From assembly GCA_023388055.1 (NCBI GenBank), contig JAEWGW010000011.1:62001-126000 (forward strand): DNA of 64,000 nucleotides, read 5' to 3'. Both the position numbers and the translations under genes were made by a program. Under the pieces are notes generated by a model, which saw only the letters and a list, made by a program, of their open reading frames with translations, did no database searches and was not told where the DNA came from. Each line of letters opens with the position of its first letter. Position 1 is the stretch's first letter. Source of the DNA: Bacillota bacterium. GTDB taxonomy: Bacteria > Bacillota > Bacilli > Paenibacillales > NBRC-103111. Below are positions 8,533-16,570 of the stretch, piece by piece.

Positions 8533-9090
8533 ATGCTTAGGAAGCAGCAAGGGTGGACCATATGGATGACGGGATTGCCAAGCGCAGGCAAAACCACCAC
8601 CGCCAACGCATTGACGGAAAAGCTGGAGGAGCTCGGTTGCGCCGTGGAATGCCTGGATGGTGACATCTTGAGGCAGCATATCGGTTCCGGCCTGGGTTTT
8701 ACCCGTGAGGACCGGATGGAGAATGTGCGCAGAGCGGTGTACGTATGCGGCCTTTTGAACCGGCACGGAGTGAATGCGGTTGTCTCTATGATCAGTCCGT
8801 ACACGGAAATGCGTGCGTATGCCCGCAGTCAATTGACCAGCTTCATGGAGGTGCATATCGACTGTACCTTATCCGAATGTGAACGGCGGGATGTGAAGGG
8901 GTTGTATGCCAAGGCGCGCCGGGGGGAGATTCCCATGTTTACCGGAGTGTCCGATGTTTATGAACGCCCGGAGAATCCCGAGCTGGTCCTTCATACGGAC
9001 GGGGCAGAAGTGGGGGATAATGTGCGCCTGCTTCTGGAGATGCTGCAAACCAGAGGATATGCTGCGGCGTCCTCCGTGTTCGGGGTCTAG
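8533..9090 (+). CDS. cysC: Adenylyl-sulfate (APS) kinase
   Basis: A 185-residue cytosolic kinase that converts APS plus ATP to PAPS. GLPSAGKTTT (residues 14-23) is the Walker A loop. LDGDILRQHIGSGLGFTREDRMENVRR is the conserved APS-binding region, and VSMISPYTEMRAYARS the mobile lid. The length is typical. The ATG at 8533 follows AAGGAGGAG. No ATP sulfurylase or PAPS reductase is next to it. It sits 86 bp behind the STM4011 gene on the same strand, so it may belong to that operon, raising the possibility that the cassette uses or makes an activated sulfate or phosphate group (inference). Confidence 0.9.
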   Translation: MLRKQQGWTIWMTGLPSAGKTTTANALTEKLEELGCAVECLDGDILRQHIGSGLGFTREDRMENVRRAVYVCGLLNRHGVNAVVSMISPYTEMRAYARSQLTSFMEVHIDCTLSECERRDVKGLYAKARRGEIPMFTGVSDVYERPENPELVLHTDGAEVGDNVRLLLEMLQTRGYAAASSVFGV

Positions 9091-9160
9091 AGTCTCATGT
9101 AACGGCGGCGCCGTTTTGCCGATATAATCCATGACGACACGGCAGAAAGGCGGTGCTGGT

Positions 9161-10603
9161 ATGAATCAAAAAGAGCTGGAGGACCAGCTGCAGGCGTTTT
9201 TTGAGCATAATCCTCTGGATGACGATATGGTGTATCTCAAGCAATTTGTGAAGGAGCACCCGGAAAACAAGCTGTCCTGGTATCTCTTGGGCAAGGAGTA
9301 TGCGCTGCGGGGCAAACAAGGGAAGGCGCGGTATTGCTTTGCTCAGGCGGGAGAGGTATATGAGGCCTTCGAGAAAAAGAAGGTCCGTCTAGGGCTTCTG
9401 GAGGAGCTGAAGGCGGAGGAAGGGGCAGCCGCCGGAGGCACCGTCCGCAAAAAACGGGCAAGACTGGCAATCAAGCTGGCCGGGGCGGTATTCATAGCGC
9501 TTCTGGCAGGCTCATACATATTGGGGGACGGTATTCTCCCCCGTGAAGACATGGACGGAACCGGGGAGTTGGCTTCGGAGGAAACCGGAACGGCTGCTCC
9601 GGGAGAAGGGGGCCTGCGGATTCTGTATACCGACCCGGTTGCCGGGCGGGGGCAGGAGCTGTGGAAGCAGGTGATCCAGCCGGGGCAAGCTCCGGGCAGC
9701 AAAACACTGGTTGTGGAGGGGATTCCCACCTCCGACGGGAAATGGGTCAACGGCCTGCGCCAGCCAACATTGCTGGCCAGTGCGGAGAGTGCTTCCGCCG
9801 GCAACGGGGTGAAGGTGGATTACCTTCAGCAGGCCTGGTGCAATTGCACTCCCCAGGTGAATGCGGAAGCATCCGCAGCTGTAGCCTCCTGGTACCAGAG
9901 CCAGGAGCAGGACGTGATCCTGCGCTCCGTCGTCAAAGCCTACCAAAGCAGATACGGGAGTGTGCTGCCGGAAAATCTGGACGGAGTGGTCCGGAATTTT
10001 CCGGATAATCTCCTGCCGGGATATACGGAGCAGATGAAAGCGGCCTATGAGGCGCTGCGGAGCGGGGCTCCTTCATCAGCTGCGGCTCCGGGCAACGGCG
10101 GAGGAGCCGGCGCCGGTGCTGGTGTTGGGCAGGCCGGGGCAGGTCAAATTCCCACCCTCTACAGCGAACCGCTGGAGATTGTGGTCGACCGGCATAACTA
10201 TAGGCTGGCCCTGGTCAGCGGCCGGTTTATTCTGCGCAGCTACCCGATTGGCCTGGGGGGAGACAAAACGCCGGAGGGTGTTTTCACCATCACCGATAAA
10301 GTCAAAAACCCCAACGGCAGGGACGATGGGGACTTCGGCTCCAGAGGCATGCAGCTGTCGGATACCGACTATGCCATTCATGGAACGAAAGAGCCGAGGA
10401 GCATTGGAGAAGACCGCTCACTCGGCTGCGTTCGGATGTTGAAGGCAGATATAGAAGAACTGTTCGACATGGTTCCTTCCGGAACCAAGGTAACCATCGG
10501 ACGGGGACTGCTGCCGGCAGATATCCTCCGGAGCGAATCGCCCTTCCGCATGCCGGCCCTGCGCCAGGAAACCAATCCCGGCAAAATCTACAGGTGGCTG
10601 TAG
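9161..10603 (+). CDS. Membrane-anchored L,D-transpeptidase (YkuD domain)
   Basis: A 480-residue cell-wall enzyme. The ATG at 9161 is chosen for AAAGGCGG eight bases upstream. Residues 1-95 are cytosolic and include a short TPR-like stretch (YLKQFVKEHPENKLSWYLLGKEYALRGK). A membrane segment spans about 103-121, so most of the protein is extracellular. A Gly/Ala-rich linker precedes the YkuD domain (about 335-450), whose active site is AIHGTKEPRSIGEDRSLGCVRML with the catalytic Cys in SxGCVR. Such enzymes cross-link peptidoglycan through 3-3 bonds or attach proteins. The N-terminal membrane architecture is unlike secreted YkuD with LysM. Its stop is one base from the stop of a convergent small gene. 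Confidence 0.88.
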   Translation: MNQKELEDQLQAFFEHNPLDDDMVYLKQFVKEHPENKLSWYLLGKEYALRGKQGKARYCFAQAGEVYEAFEKKKVRLGLLEELKAEEGAAAGGTVRKKRARLAIKLAGAVFIALLAGSYILGDGILPREDMDGTGELASEETGTAAPGEGGLRILYTDPVAGRGQELWKQVIQPGQAPGSKTLVVEGIPTSDGKWVNGLRQPTLLASAESASAGNGVKVDYLQQAWCNCTPQVNAEASAAVASWYQSQEQDVILRSVVKAYQSRYGSVLPENLDGVVRNFPDNLLPGYTEQMKAAYEALRSGAPSSAAAPGNGGGAGAGAGVGQAGAGQIPTLYSEPLEIVVDRHNYRLALVSGRFILRSYPIGLGGDKTPEGVFTITDKVKNPNGRDDGDFGSRGMQLSDTDYAIHGTKEPRSIGEDRSLGCVRMLKADIEELFDMVPSGTKVTIGRGLLPADILRSESPFRMPALRQETNPGKIYRWL

Positions 10604-10604
10604 A

Positions 10605-10748
10605 TTAACCGTTTACAATGATCAGTACGGAAATGAGTACAACGATGGCGCCTACGATGGAGGCTGTCCAAATGATGGCCTTCTTATTGACTTCGTTGTC
10701 CTTTTTCTTGGTGCGGGCCAAAACGGGTGCCTGCTTCTTAACGGACAT
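10605..10748 (-). CDS. Small single-pass membrane protein (47 aa), unknown
   Basis: The reverse strand from ATG 10748 reads MSVKKQAPVLARTKKKDNEV, followed by a hydrophobic helix (IIWTASIVGAIVVLISVLII) and a VNG end: 47 residues with a basic N-terminus and one C-terminal membrane span. A strong ribosome site, AGAAGGAAGGG, precedes the start. An inverted repeat (10806-10825) lies further upstream. It converges with the L,D-transpeptidase gene, with a single base between the two stop codons and no terminator. I do not recognise the family. Topology suggests the positive N-terminus stays inside. Confidence 0.72.
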   Translation of the reverse strand: MSVKKQAPVLARTKKKDNEVNKKAIIWTASIVGAIVVLISVLIIVNG

Positions 10749-10805
10749 GTCTGATCGCCCTTCCTTCTCACGATATTGAACAATCCTATTTTACCACAAT
10801 CCGGC

Positions 10806-10825
10806 AGGGGTGTACTAGCACCCCT
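10806..10825. repeat. Perfect inverted repeat
   Basis: AGGGGTG and CACCCCT flank a 6-base loop and are followed by TTTA. It could be a weak terminator or an operator upstream of the 47-aa gene; the sequence does not decide. Confidence 0.5.
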
Positions 10826-10904
10826 TTACAAATTCGCTCCAGGGCTGCGGATATTCTTGCAAACCTTGGAAGGATGGGGTTTAATAATGAAGGAGACAGC
10901 GTAA

Positions 10905-11026
10905 GCTTACGAAGTTGAGCCTTGCTTAACAGCAAAGCTCAAGCATATGCTCGCGAAGTTAGCTTTGCCCTACGGCAAAGCTCAGTCGATGCTTACGAAG
11001 TTGAGCCTTGCTTAACAGCAAAGCTC
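10905..11026 (+). repeat. Three-copy hairpin array in the relQ leader
   Basis: Copies 1 (10905-10940) and 3 (10991-11026) are identical 36-mers starting GCTTACGAAGTTGAGC. Copy 2 (10949-10983) is a variant starting GCTCGCGAAGTTAGC. Each ends in a hairpin; copy 2 has a perfect 9-bp stem, AGCTTTGCC with GGCAAAGCT around CTAC, and copies 1 and 3 have GAGCcTTGCT with AGCAAaGCTC. The array lies within 140 bp upstream of relQ, whose ribosome site follows four bases after copy 3. Confidence 0.8.
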
Positions 11027-11041
11027 TTGGGAGGAAGCCGG

Positions 11042-11869
11042 ATGGACGGAAGAGATTGGAGCAAGTTTTTGCTCCCGTACGAGCAGTCGGTGGAGGAGCT
11101 GAAGGTCAAGTTCAAGCTTCTGCGGACAGAGCTCAAGTCTCGGGAGGAATATTCGCCTATTGAGTTTGTGACCGGGCGGGTAAAGAAAATTTCCAGCATT
11201 TTGGCCAAGGCTAAAAAGCTGAATGTACCTATGGACCAGTTGGAAGCAGGCATTGAGGATATTGCCGGCATCCGCATTATGTGCCAGTTCGAAGAGGATA
11301 TTGAACGGCTGGCGGAGCTGATTGCCGACCGTAAGGATTTGAAGGTGTTGTATTGTAAGGACTACATCCGCAACAAGAAGGAAAGCGGGTACCGGAGCTA
11401 TCATATTATTGTGGAATACCCGGTGCAAACCTCCCTGGGAATGAAGAATATATTGGCCGAGATCCAACTGCGGACACTGGCCATGAACTTTTGGGCAACC
11501 ATCGAGCATTCCCTCAATTACAAATATCATGGAATCATTCCCGCGGATATCAGCGGGCGTTTATCCAAGGCGGCGGAAGCGGCTTACCGGCTGGATAAGG
11601 AGATGTCCAGCATCCGCGATGAGATTGTGGAATCCCAGAAGCTGTTCGAGGAACACTCCATCCTGGTGTCCAAGGTATTGAACCTGATTCAGGTGCTGTA
11701 TTTTTACCGCAAGGGTAAGGAAGCAGCGGAATTCCAGCATCGGCTGGAGGAAATCTGGGAGTCCAACGAGCTCTCCAGATTATACGGGCTGGCGGATGAG
11801 GTGGAGAAGTCTGTGATCAAGGCAAGAGAGGCCTTTAAGACCAAACCCGACGGGGATCAGGGATTATGA
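11042..11869 (+). CDS. relQ: Small alarmone synthetase (GTP pyrophosphokinase, RelQ/YjbM type)
   Basis: A 275-residue RelA/SpoT-type synthetase without a hydrolase or TGS/ACT domain. It makes (p)ppGpp from ATP and GTP/GDP in the cytosol. Family markers are VTGRVKKISSILAKAKK, DIAGIRIMCQF (the metal-binding Asp), SGYRSYHIIVEYP and AEIQLRTLAMNFWATIEHSLNYKYHG. It is longer than B. subtilis YjbM (about 210 residues) because of a helical C-terminal extension. The ATG at 11042 follows GGGAGG at 11030-11035. The same frame continues upstream into the repeat array, but that part is not protein-like. It overlaps the DUF309 gene by 4 bp. Confidence 0.9.
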   Translation: MDGRDWSKFLLPYEQSVEELKVKFKLLRTELKSREEYSPIEFVTGRVKKISSILAKAKKLNVPMDQLEAGIEDIAGIRIMCQFEEDIERLAELIADRKDLKVLYCKDYIRNKKESGYRSYHIIVEYPVQTSLGMKNILAEIQLRTLAMNFWATIEHSLNYKYHGIIPADISGRLSKAAEAAYRLDKEMSSIRDEIVESQKLFEEHSILVSKVLNLIQVLYFYRKGKEAAEFQHRLEEIWESNELSRLYGLADEVEKSVIKAREAFKTKPDGDQGL

Positions 11870-12279
11870 GGGGCTACGAGGAGCTGTATGTGGCCTTCAT
11901 CTATTACTTTAATATCGAACGCGACTATTTTGAATGCCATGAGGTAATGGAGGCGCTTTGGCTGGAGGAGGGACGTAATCCCATTTTCCAGGGACTGCTG
12001 CAAATTGCAGTGGGGCTATACCATCACCGCAACGGCAATGTCAGCGGCTCGATCAAGCTGTTCTCTCAGGGCATCGCCAAGCTGGAGGCGCAGCCGGACA
12101 TTCTTCACGGCATCAAACTGCAGCAGCTTGTAGGGGATGCAAGGGTATACGTGGAGAAGCTGCACCGTCTGGAGGAGGAGCCCTTCGAATTCTATGATCT
12201 GGATATCGAGGTTACCGATCCGGTTCTGGAGGGATTAGTGGAGGAGATGAAGCTGAATCCCCCCGAAAAGGAAGAATAG
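11866..12279 (+). CDS. DUF309 protein
   Basis: A 137-residue helical cytosolic protein of the DUF309 family (B. subtilis YpuF is a member). FNIERDYFECHEVMEALWLEE and FQGLLQIAVGLYHHRNGN are the family hallmarks, with His-Glu and His-His positions suited to a metal or phosphate site. No biochemical role is known to me. It overlaps relQ by ATGA and is followed by a terminator, so relQ-DUF309 form a two-gene operon. Confidence 0.85.
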   Translation: MRGYEELYVAFIYYFNIERDYFECHEVMEALWLEEGRNPIFQGLLQIAVGLYHHRNGNVSGSIKLFSQGIAKLEAQPDILHGIKLQQLVGDARVYVEKLHRLEEEPFEFYDLDIEVTDPVLEGLVEEMKLNPPEKEE

Positions 12280-12281
12280 CG

Positions 12282-12313
12282 CGGCTGCCCTGTTAACGGG
12301 GCGGCCGTTTTTT
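12282..12313 (+). terminator. Terminator of relQ-DUF309 operon
   Basis: A GC-rich stem (CGGCTGCCC against GGGGCGGCCG, one bulge) with loop TGTTAAC, then TTTTTT. Confidence 0.8.
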
Positions 12314-12399
12314 GGCTGCGAGGCCAATAGCTTCCCCTGCTTCTGTTAGCATCGCTTATGACTCGGTGCTCACGGACAGGCAGTTACTTTCTGGAGTGT

Positions 12400-12584
12400 C
12401 TAACGAATCTCACAACGCTTATTTTGCGGAAAGATGGCGGTTTGGAAATGTAACGAATCTGAGCGGCGTTATCCTCGTGGTTCAGCTGCATTTCGGCTTC
12501 TTTTTACCAAATAGCGTTTATCAGATTCGTTAGATTTAGGAAAGGAGCCAATTCGGCAAAATAGCGTGGCTGAGTTTCGTTAGA
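12400..12584. repeat. 50-bp-phased inverted repeat array (locus b)
   Basis: Direct units CTAACGAATCT...CGCTTATTT start at 12400 and 12450. Inverted units AATAGCG...TTCGTTAGA start at 12510 and 12560. Both steps are exactly 50 bp. It lies between convergent operons (DUF309 and thioredoxin-like), and no open coding sequence was found across 12314-12596. Confidence 0.85.
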
Positions 12585-12596
12585 ATGCCACCCACA

Positions 12597-12647
12597 AAAA
12601 AACACCGGACCACCAGGGGGAGTCACCCATCCGGCATCCGGTGTTTT
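12597..12647 (-). terminator. Terminator of thioredoxin-like gene (possibly bidirectional)
   Basis: AAAACACCGGA and TCCGGTGTTTT form an 11-bp stem. The A-tract on the left gives a U-tract on the reverse strand, just after the stop of the gene at 12654. Confidence 0.75.
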
Positions 12648-12653
12648 GTCAGT

Positions 12654-13157
12654 TTACGAGCCTTTGTATTTGTTGAGGAAAGCCTTGAATTTCTCGTAAG
12701 ACTCGGCAGACGGTTTGTTCTTTTCCATGGAGAAGCCGCCTTCGATGCGGTCTACCTCCTGGCCGTCCTTGTAATAAACCAAGGTAGGGGTGTATTGCAG
12801 CTTGTAATCCGACCAGCCCTGCGTAAATTCCAGGACATTGTACATCTTCATATCCACACCCAGCTCCTTGGTCAACGGTACCAAATGGGGGGTAGTTGCG
12901 ACACAGTGGACGCAGGTGGGGGAGAAGAAATAAACGAACAAATTGGCTTTATCGGCCAGCTTCTGGGTCAGGTCAGCGGGCAATATGATGTTTTGGTAAT
13001 TGGGATTGTCCAGCTGCTTGACGGTCATGGAGTTCAACTGGGATGCAGGGACACCATAAACATTGTTGTCCTTGGCCTTGAGGGAAGCTTTATTGACGAA
13101 GAACAGGATAACAAACGCACCAAGAATAATACCCAGAAAAATAATCATCTTCTTCAA
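12654..13157 (-). CDS. Membrane-anchored thioredoxin-like protein
   Basis: A 167-residue protein with an N-terminal membrane anchor (residues 4-22) and an extracellular thioredoxin fold. The redox motif is C82-V-H-C85 in YFFSPTCVHCVATTPHL, and YTPTLVYY carries the cis-Pro. The CVHC motif and short anchor fit bacteriocin-transport/PedC-like or thiol-oxidase members acting outside the membrane. A TTG at 13157 is the likely start because AGAGGAGG lies about 10 bases before it; the next ATG (13148) would be too far away. A terminator follows directly. Confidence 0.82.
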   Translation of the reverse strand: MKKMIIFLGIILGAFVILFFVNKASLKAKDNNVYGVPASQLNSMTVKQLDNPNYQNIILPADLTQKLADKANLFVYFFSPTCVHCVATTPHLVPLTKELGVDMKMYNVLEFTQGWSDYKLQYTPTLVYYKDGQEVDRIEGGFSMEKNKPSAESYEKFKAFLNKYKGS

Positions 13158-13289
13158 TGTTTACGCGCCTCCTCTGCAAGGTTCCTTTGGTCAAGTTATT
13201 GACTCTTATTCTTGGTATAGTATAGCATAGAACCATTCGGGGTTGGCAAATGAAAGCGGGCTTCCTTTTATAGAAAAGAGTGAGATGTG

Positions 13290-14762
13290 ATGGACAACCA
13301 TTTACCGGAAGCATTCCGCACGAAGATGCGCCGCCTGCTGGGTGAAGAGGAGTACCGGGCGTACCTGGCCTCGTTCGGCCAGGAGCGGTATTACGGCCTG
13401 CGGAGCAATTCGCTGAAGCTGACGGCGGAGGAGCTTGTGGAGCGGGCTCCCTATGGGCTTGCGCCTGTTCCGTGGTGCCCGACGGGCTATTATTATGAAG
13501 AAAGCGCAAGACCGGGCAAACATCCCTATTACCATGCCGGGATGTACTATATCCAGGAGCCCAGCGCCATGATTCCGGCAGAGCTTCTGGACGTGAAGCC
13601 GGGAGACCGGGTGCTGGACCTGTGTGCCGCTCCCGGAGGCAAAACCACCCAGCTGGCAGGCAAGCTGCAGGGCCAGGGCTGGCTTGTGGCCAACGACAAC
13701 AGCCTGGACCGGGTGAAGGCATTAACCAAAAATGTGGAGCTGGCAGGCATCCGCAATGCCATGGTTACCCATGAAACGCCGGACCGGCTGGCGGCACGCT
13801 GGCCGGAGGCCTTCAATAAAATTCTCGTGGATGCCCCCTGCTCCGGTGAAGGCATGTTCCGCAAGGATGAGGACATGATCCGCCAGTGGGAGAAGCATTC
13901 CGTCGCCGTCTGTATGGGCATGCAGGCGGAGATTCTGCGGGATGCGGCGGTGATGCTGGCTGCGGGAGGGCGTCTGGTGTACTCGACCTGCACCTTTTCC
14001 CCGGAGGAAAATGAAAGTATGATCGCTGAGTTCCTGCGGCAGCATCCCGGCTTCCATGTGGTGCCAGTCCCGGCGGCTCATGGTTTTGTTCACGGGCAGC
14101 CGGATTGGGCGGCGCATACCAGAGGTGCGGACGTGCCTGATGAAGCGGAGGCGCAAACGGCAGGCGCTGTGCGGCTGTGGCCCCACCGGATTAAGGGGGA
14201 GGGGCATTTTGCCGTGATCCTGGAAAAGGACGGCGTCCCCGTTGCCTCGCAACCGGAACCGGTCCGTCTGGAAAGCAAACCTGCGGGCAACCGGAAGGGT
14301 TCCGCACCAGCCCGGACATCAGTACCGGATTTGACCCCTTGGGAGCAATTCGTCAAGGATAACCTGACACAGCTGCTGCAGGGCACGCCGGTGTTGTTCG
14401 GGGAGCGGCTTTATTTGGCTGCAGCCGGAAGTCCGCCAGTGGCAGAGCTGAAGATCTACCGGCCCGGCTGGTATGCAGGCGAGCTGAAGCGCGGGCGTTT
14501 CGAGCCCTCCCATGCTCTGGCTATGGGACTATGCCGCGGCGATGCCCGGCGGGTATTGTCTTTGCCCCCTGACTCGTCCCGGGTGATCCGGTATCTGAAG
14601 GGGGAAACCCTGGAGGTGGAGGAAGGGGAGCTGGAATGCTCCGGCGGCGTCTCCTCCAAGGGTTATGTGCTGGTATGTGTGGACCGGTTTCCTCTAGGCT
14701 GGGGCAAATGGAACCAGGGGATGCTGAAGAATGAATATCCTGCAGGATGGAGATGGGTATAG
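13290..14762 (+). CDS. RsmF-like rRNA m5C methyltransferase (RsmB/NOP family), copy 1
   Basis: A 490-residue SAM-dependent RNA methyltransferase. VLDLCAAPGGKTTQLAGKL is the SAM loop. ILVDAPCSGEGMFRKDEDM carries the release cysteine, and LVYSTCTFSPEENE the catalytic cysteine (TCTF). The C-terminal 150 residues match the RsmF/YebU-type PUA-like extension. The target is most likely a 16S rRNA cytosine. GTG 13287 and ATG 13290 are adjacent possible starts; I prefer the ATG. It overlaps the RsuA gene by about 16 bp. A second, clearly paralogous gene lies at 19083-20459 on the other strand. Confidence 0.9.
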   Translation: MDNHLPEAFRTKMRRLLGEEEYRAYLASFGQERYYGLRSNSLKLTAEELVERAPYGLAPVPWCPTGYYYEESARPGKHPYYHAGMYYIQEPSAMIPAELLDVKPGDRVLDLCAAPGGKTTQLAGKLQGQGWLVANDNSLDRVKALTKNVELAGIRNAMVTHETPDRLAARWPEAFNKILVDAPCSGEGMFRKDEDMIRQWEKHSVAVCMGMQAEILRDAAVMLAAGGRLVYSTCTFSPEENESMIAEFLRQHPGFHVVPVPAAHGFVHGQPDWAAHTRGADVPDEAEAQTAGAVRLWPHRIKGEGHFAVILEKDGVPVASQPEPVRLESKPAGNRKGSAPARTSVPDLTPWEQFVKDNLTQLLQGTPVLFGERLYLAAAGSPPVAELKIYRPGWYAGELKRGRFEPSHALAMGLCRGDARRVLSLPPDSSRVIRYLKGETLEVEEGELECSGGVSSKGYVLVCVDRFPLGWGKWNQGMLKNEYPAGWRWV

Positions 14763-15496
14763 TGAAACAAACCATGCGGCTGGACAAGCTTCTGGCTCAT
14801 TCCGGCTACGGGACGAGAAGCGAAATCAAGCTTCTGGTTAAGCGCGGCGGGGTTCAGGTCAACGGCAAAAAAGCCAAGGACAGCGGGCAGCAGGTTAATC
14901 CGGAGCGGGATGAGGTTTTGGCGGACGGAGAAAAGGTGGTTTACCGGGAGTTCGTATACCTGATGCTTCACAAACCTCCCGGCTATGTCTCCGCCACGGA
15001 GGATACCCGCGATCCGACTGTGCTGGATCTCATCGGCGCCGAATACAGCCATTTTGATTTATTTCCGGTAGGCAGGCTGGATAAGGATACGGAAGGGTTG
15101 CTTCTGCTGACCAATGACGGCAAGCTGGCCCACGGGCTGCTTTCACCCAAGAAGCATGTCCCGAAAACCTACTTCGCCCGGGTATCCGGCGGCCCGGTAG
15201 GCGTGGAGGAGGCTGAGGCATTCCGCGAGGGTGTCCGGCTGGACGACGGTTATGTGACTCTGCCCGCCAACTTGACCATTCTCGAGCCCGGCGATGCAGG
15301 GACAGAGGCGCGGATTGAGCTGACGATCATGGAAGGGAAATTTCATCAGGTCAAGCGTATGTTCGAGGCTGTGGGCAAAAAGGTCGTCTATCTGAAGCGG
15401 ATCAGCATGGGCTCTCTGCTGCTGGATCACACCTTGGCGTTGGGTGCTTACCGGGAGCTGACAGAGGAAGAGCTTCGAGGCTTGAGACCGGAATAG
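14747..15496 (+). CDS. rsuA: 16S rRNA pseudouridine synthase, RsuA family
   Basis: A pseudouridine synthase of about 249 residues. An S4 RNA-binding domain (RLDKLLAHSGYGTRSEIKLLVKRG, residues 11-35) precedes the catalytic domain, with VGRLDKDTEGLLLLTNDG placing the catalytic Asp at about 112. The C-terminal EGKFHQVKRMFEAVGKKV is the RsuA/RluB/E/F signature. The start is uncertain: ATG 14747, ATG 14753 and GTG 14762 are all in frame, and GGATGGAG at 14745-14752 best serves the GTG. All overlap or abut the stop of the methyltransferase, so the two rRNA-modification genes are coupled. Confidence 0.9.
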   Translation: MEMGIVKQTMRLDKLLAHSGYGTRSEIKLLVKRGGVQVNGKKAKDSGQQVNPERDEVLADGEKVVYREFVYLMLHKPPGYVSATEDTRDPTVLDLIGAEYSHFDLFPVGRLDKDTEGLLLLTNDGKLAHGLLSPKKHVPKTYFARVSGGPVGVEEAEAFREGVRLDDGYVTLPANLTILEPGDAGTEARIELTIMEGKFHQVKRMFEAVGKKVVYLKRISMGSLLLDHTLALGAYRELTEEELRGLRPE

Positions 15497-15566
15497 AAAC
15501 AATGTCCCATTTTCTAAAAAAAGGGAAGGTGTCTGATTCACAGGCATACATCCCACAGGAGGAGAG

Positions 15567-16376
15567 ATGCGAAAGATGGATCAGCCTTACCGCTTGATTG
15601 CCCTTGACGTAGACGGCACCCTGTTGAATGATGAGCATCAGCTGACCGATGGTACCAAGGAGGCCGTCCGGCTTGCGCATGAGGCCGGGGCCACCATTGT
15701 GCTGTGCACCGGAAGAGGGCCCAGCAATTCCTTTTATCTGATGGAGGAGCTTGGCTTCCAGGGAGTTCTGATCGCCCATAACGGCGCCGCTACGGTGATG
15801 TCGGAGGATAAACGCCTGATTCACAGCTTCGCGTACCACATGCATGATTTGGCGGGTCTGGTGGAGTATTGCCGCAGCACCGGCATCCATTATGATGCCA
15901 ATACTGCCTTCGAGATGTATATCGACCGGATTACTCCCCGGGAGCAGGATATGTATGTGAAGTACGGCATCCGGCCCAACCGGGTGGAGGATGTGGTGAT
16001 GCTGCAGGAGCCCGTCCAGAAATTCACCATGTTCGGTACGATGGAGCAGATGGACCGGTTGGAGGCGCAATGGCCCCAGATCGGGTGTGAAATGTCTCCT
16101 ATCCGCAGCGGGGATTTCTTCGTGGATGTGATGCATCCCGAAGCAACCAAGGGGAACGCGTTGAAAAAGCTGGTGGAAAGCCTGGCTGTCCCCCGGGAGC
16201 AGGTGCTTGCCGTGGGCAATTATTATAATGATATCGCCATGCTGGAATTCGCCGGCTTGGGCATTGCCGTAGCTAACTCACCGGCTAAGGTAAAAGAGGC
16301 CGCGGATCTGGTAGCCGTCTCCAATAACGAGGAAGCGGTCCGCCGCATTCTGGAGGAATATGTGCTGGGGCTTTAA
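15567..16376 (+). CDS. Cof-type HAD-superfamily phosphatase
   Basis: A 269-residue HAD hydrolase with a C2B cap. ALDVDGTLLND gives the nucleophile D14 and acid D16, and VLCTGRGPSNS is motif II. KGNALKKLVESL and VLAVGNYYNDIAML are motifs III and IV. Motif IV reads GNxxND instead of the usual GDxxND, so one metal-coordinating Asp is replaced by Asn. Cof-type enzymes dephosphorylate sugar phosphates, flavin precursors or PLP; the substrate cannot be inferred. The ATG at 15567 follows AGGAGG closely, and an alternative ATG lies at 15576. A bidirectional terminator follows. Confidence 0.9.
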   Translation: MRKMDQPYRLIALDVDGTLLNDEHQLTDGTKEAVRLAHEAGATIVLCTGRGPSNSFYLMEELGFQGVLIAHNGAATVMSEDKRLIHSFAYHMHDLAGLVEYCRSTGIHYDANTAFEMYIDRITPREQDMYVKYGIRPNRVEDVVMLQEPVQKFTMFGTMEQMDRLEAQWPQIGCEMSPIRSGDFFVDVMHPEATKGNALKKLVESLAVPREQVLAVGNYYNDIAMLEFAGLGIAVANSPAKVKEAADLVAVSNNEEAVRRILEEYVLGL

Positions 16377-16414
16377 AGAAGCGGTACCCCTTCGGGAGCG
16401 CTTCCAATACATAC

Positions 16415-16453
16415 AAAAAAGAACGCCTTCCTGAGGGAATGGCGTTCTTTTTT
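16415..16453. terminator. Bidirectional terminator
   Basis: AAAAAAGAACGCC and GGCGTTCTTTTTT form a perfect 13-bp stem around a 13-base loop, serving the HAD gene (+) and yjcZ (-). Confidence 0.88.
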
Positions 16454-16570
16454 GGCGCTGCACGGACGGGTTTGATAAGAGAAAGATCATCTCGTCCGCA
16501 CAGGCGCCTCCTTTTTGGAGAAGGCAATTTCCGTAAGCAGTCAGAGACTCATCGGATTAACCCCGCCGGA

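Noticed and set aside
12584..13202. Long plus-strand open frame opposite the thioredoxin-like gene
   Set aside because: It is the mirror of the reverse-strand gene, which has a thioredoxin motif, membrane anchor and ribosome site.
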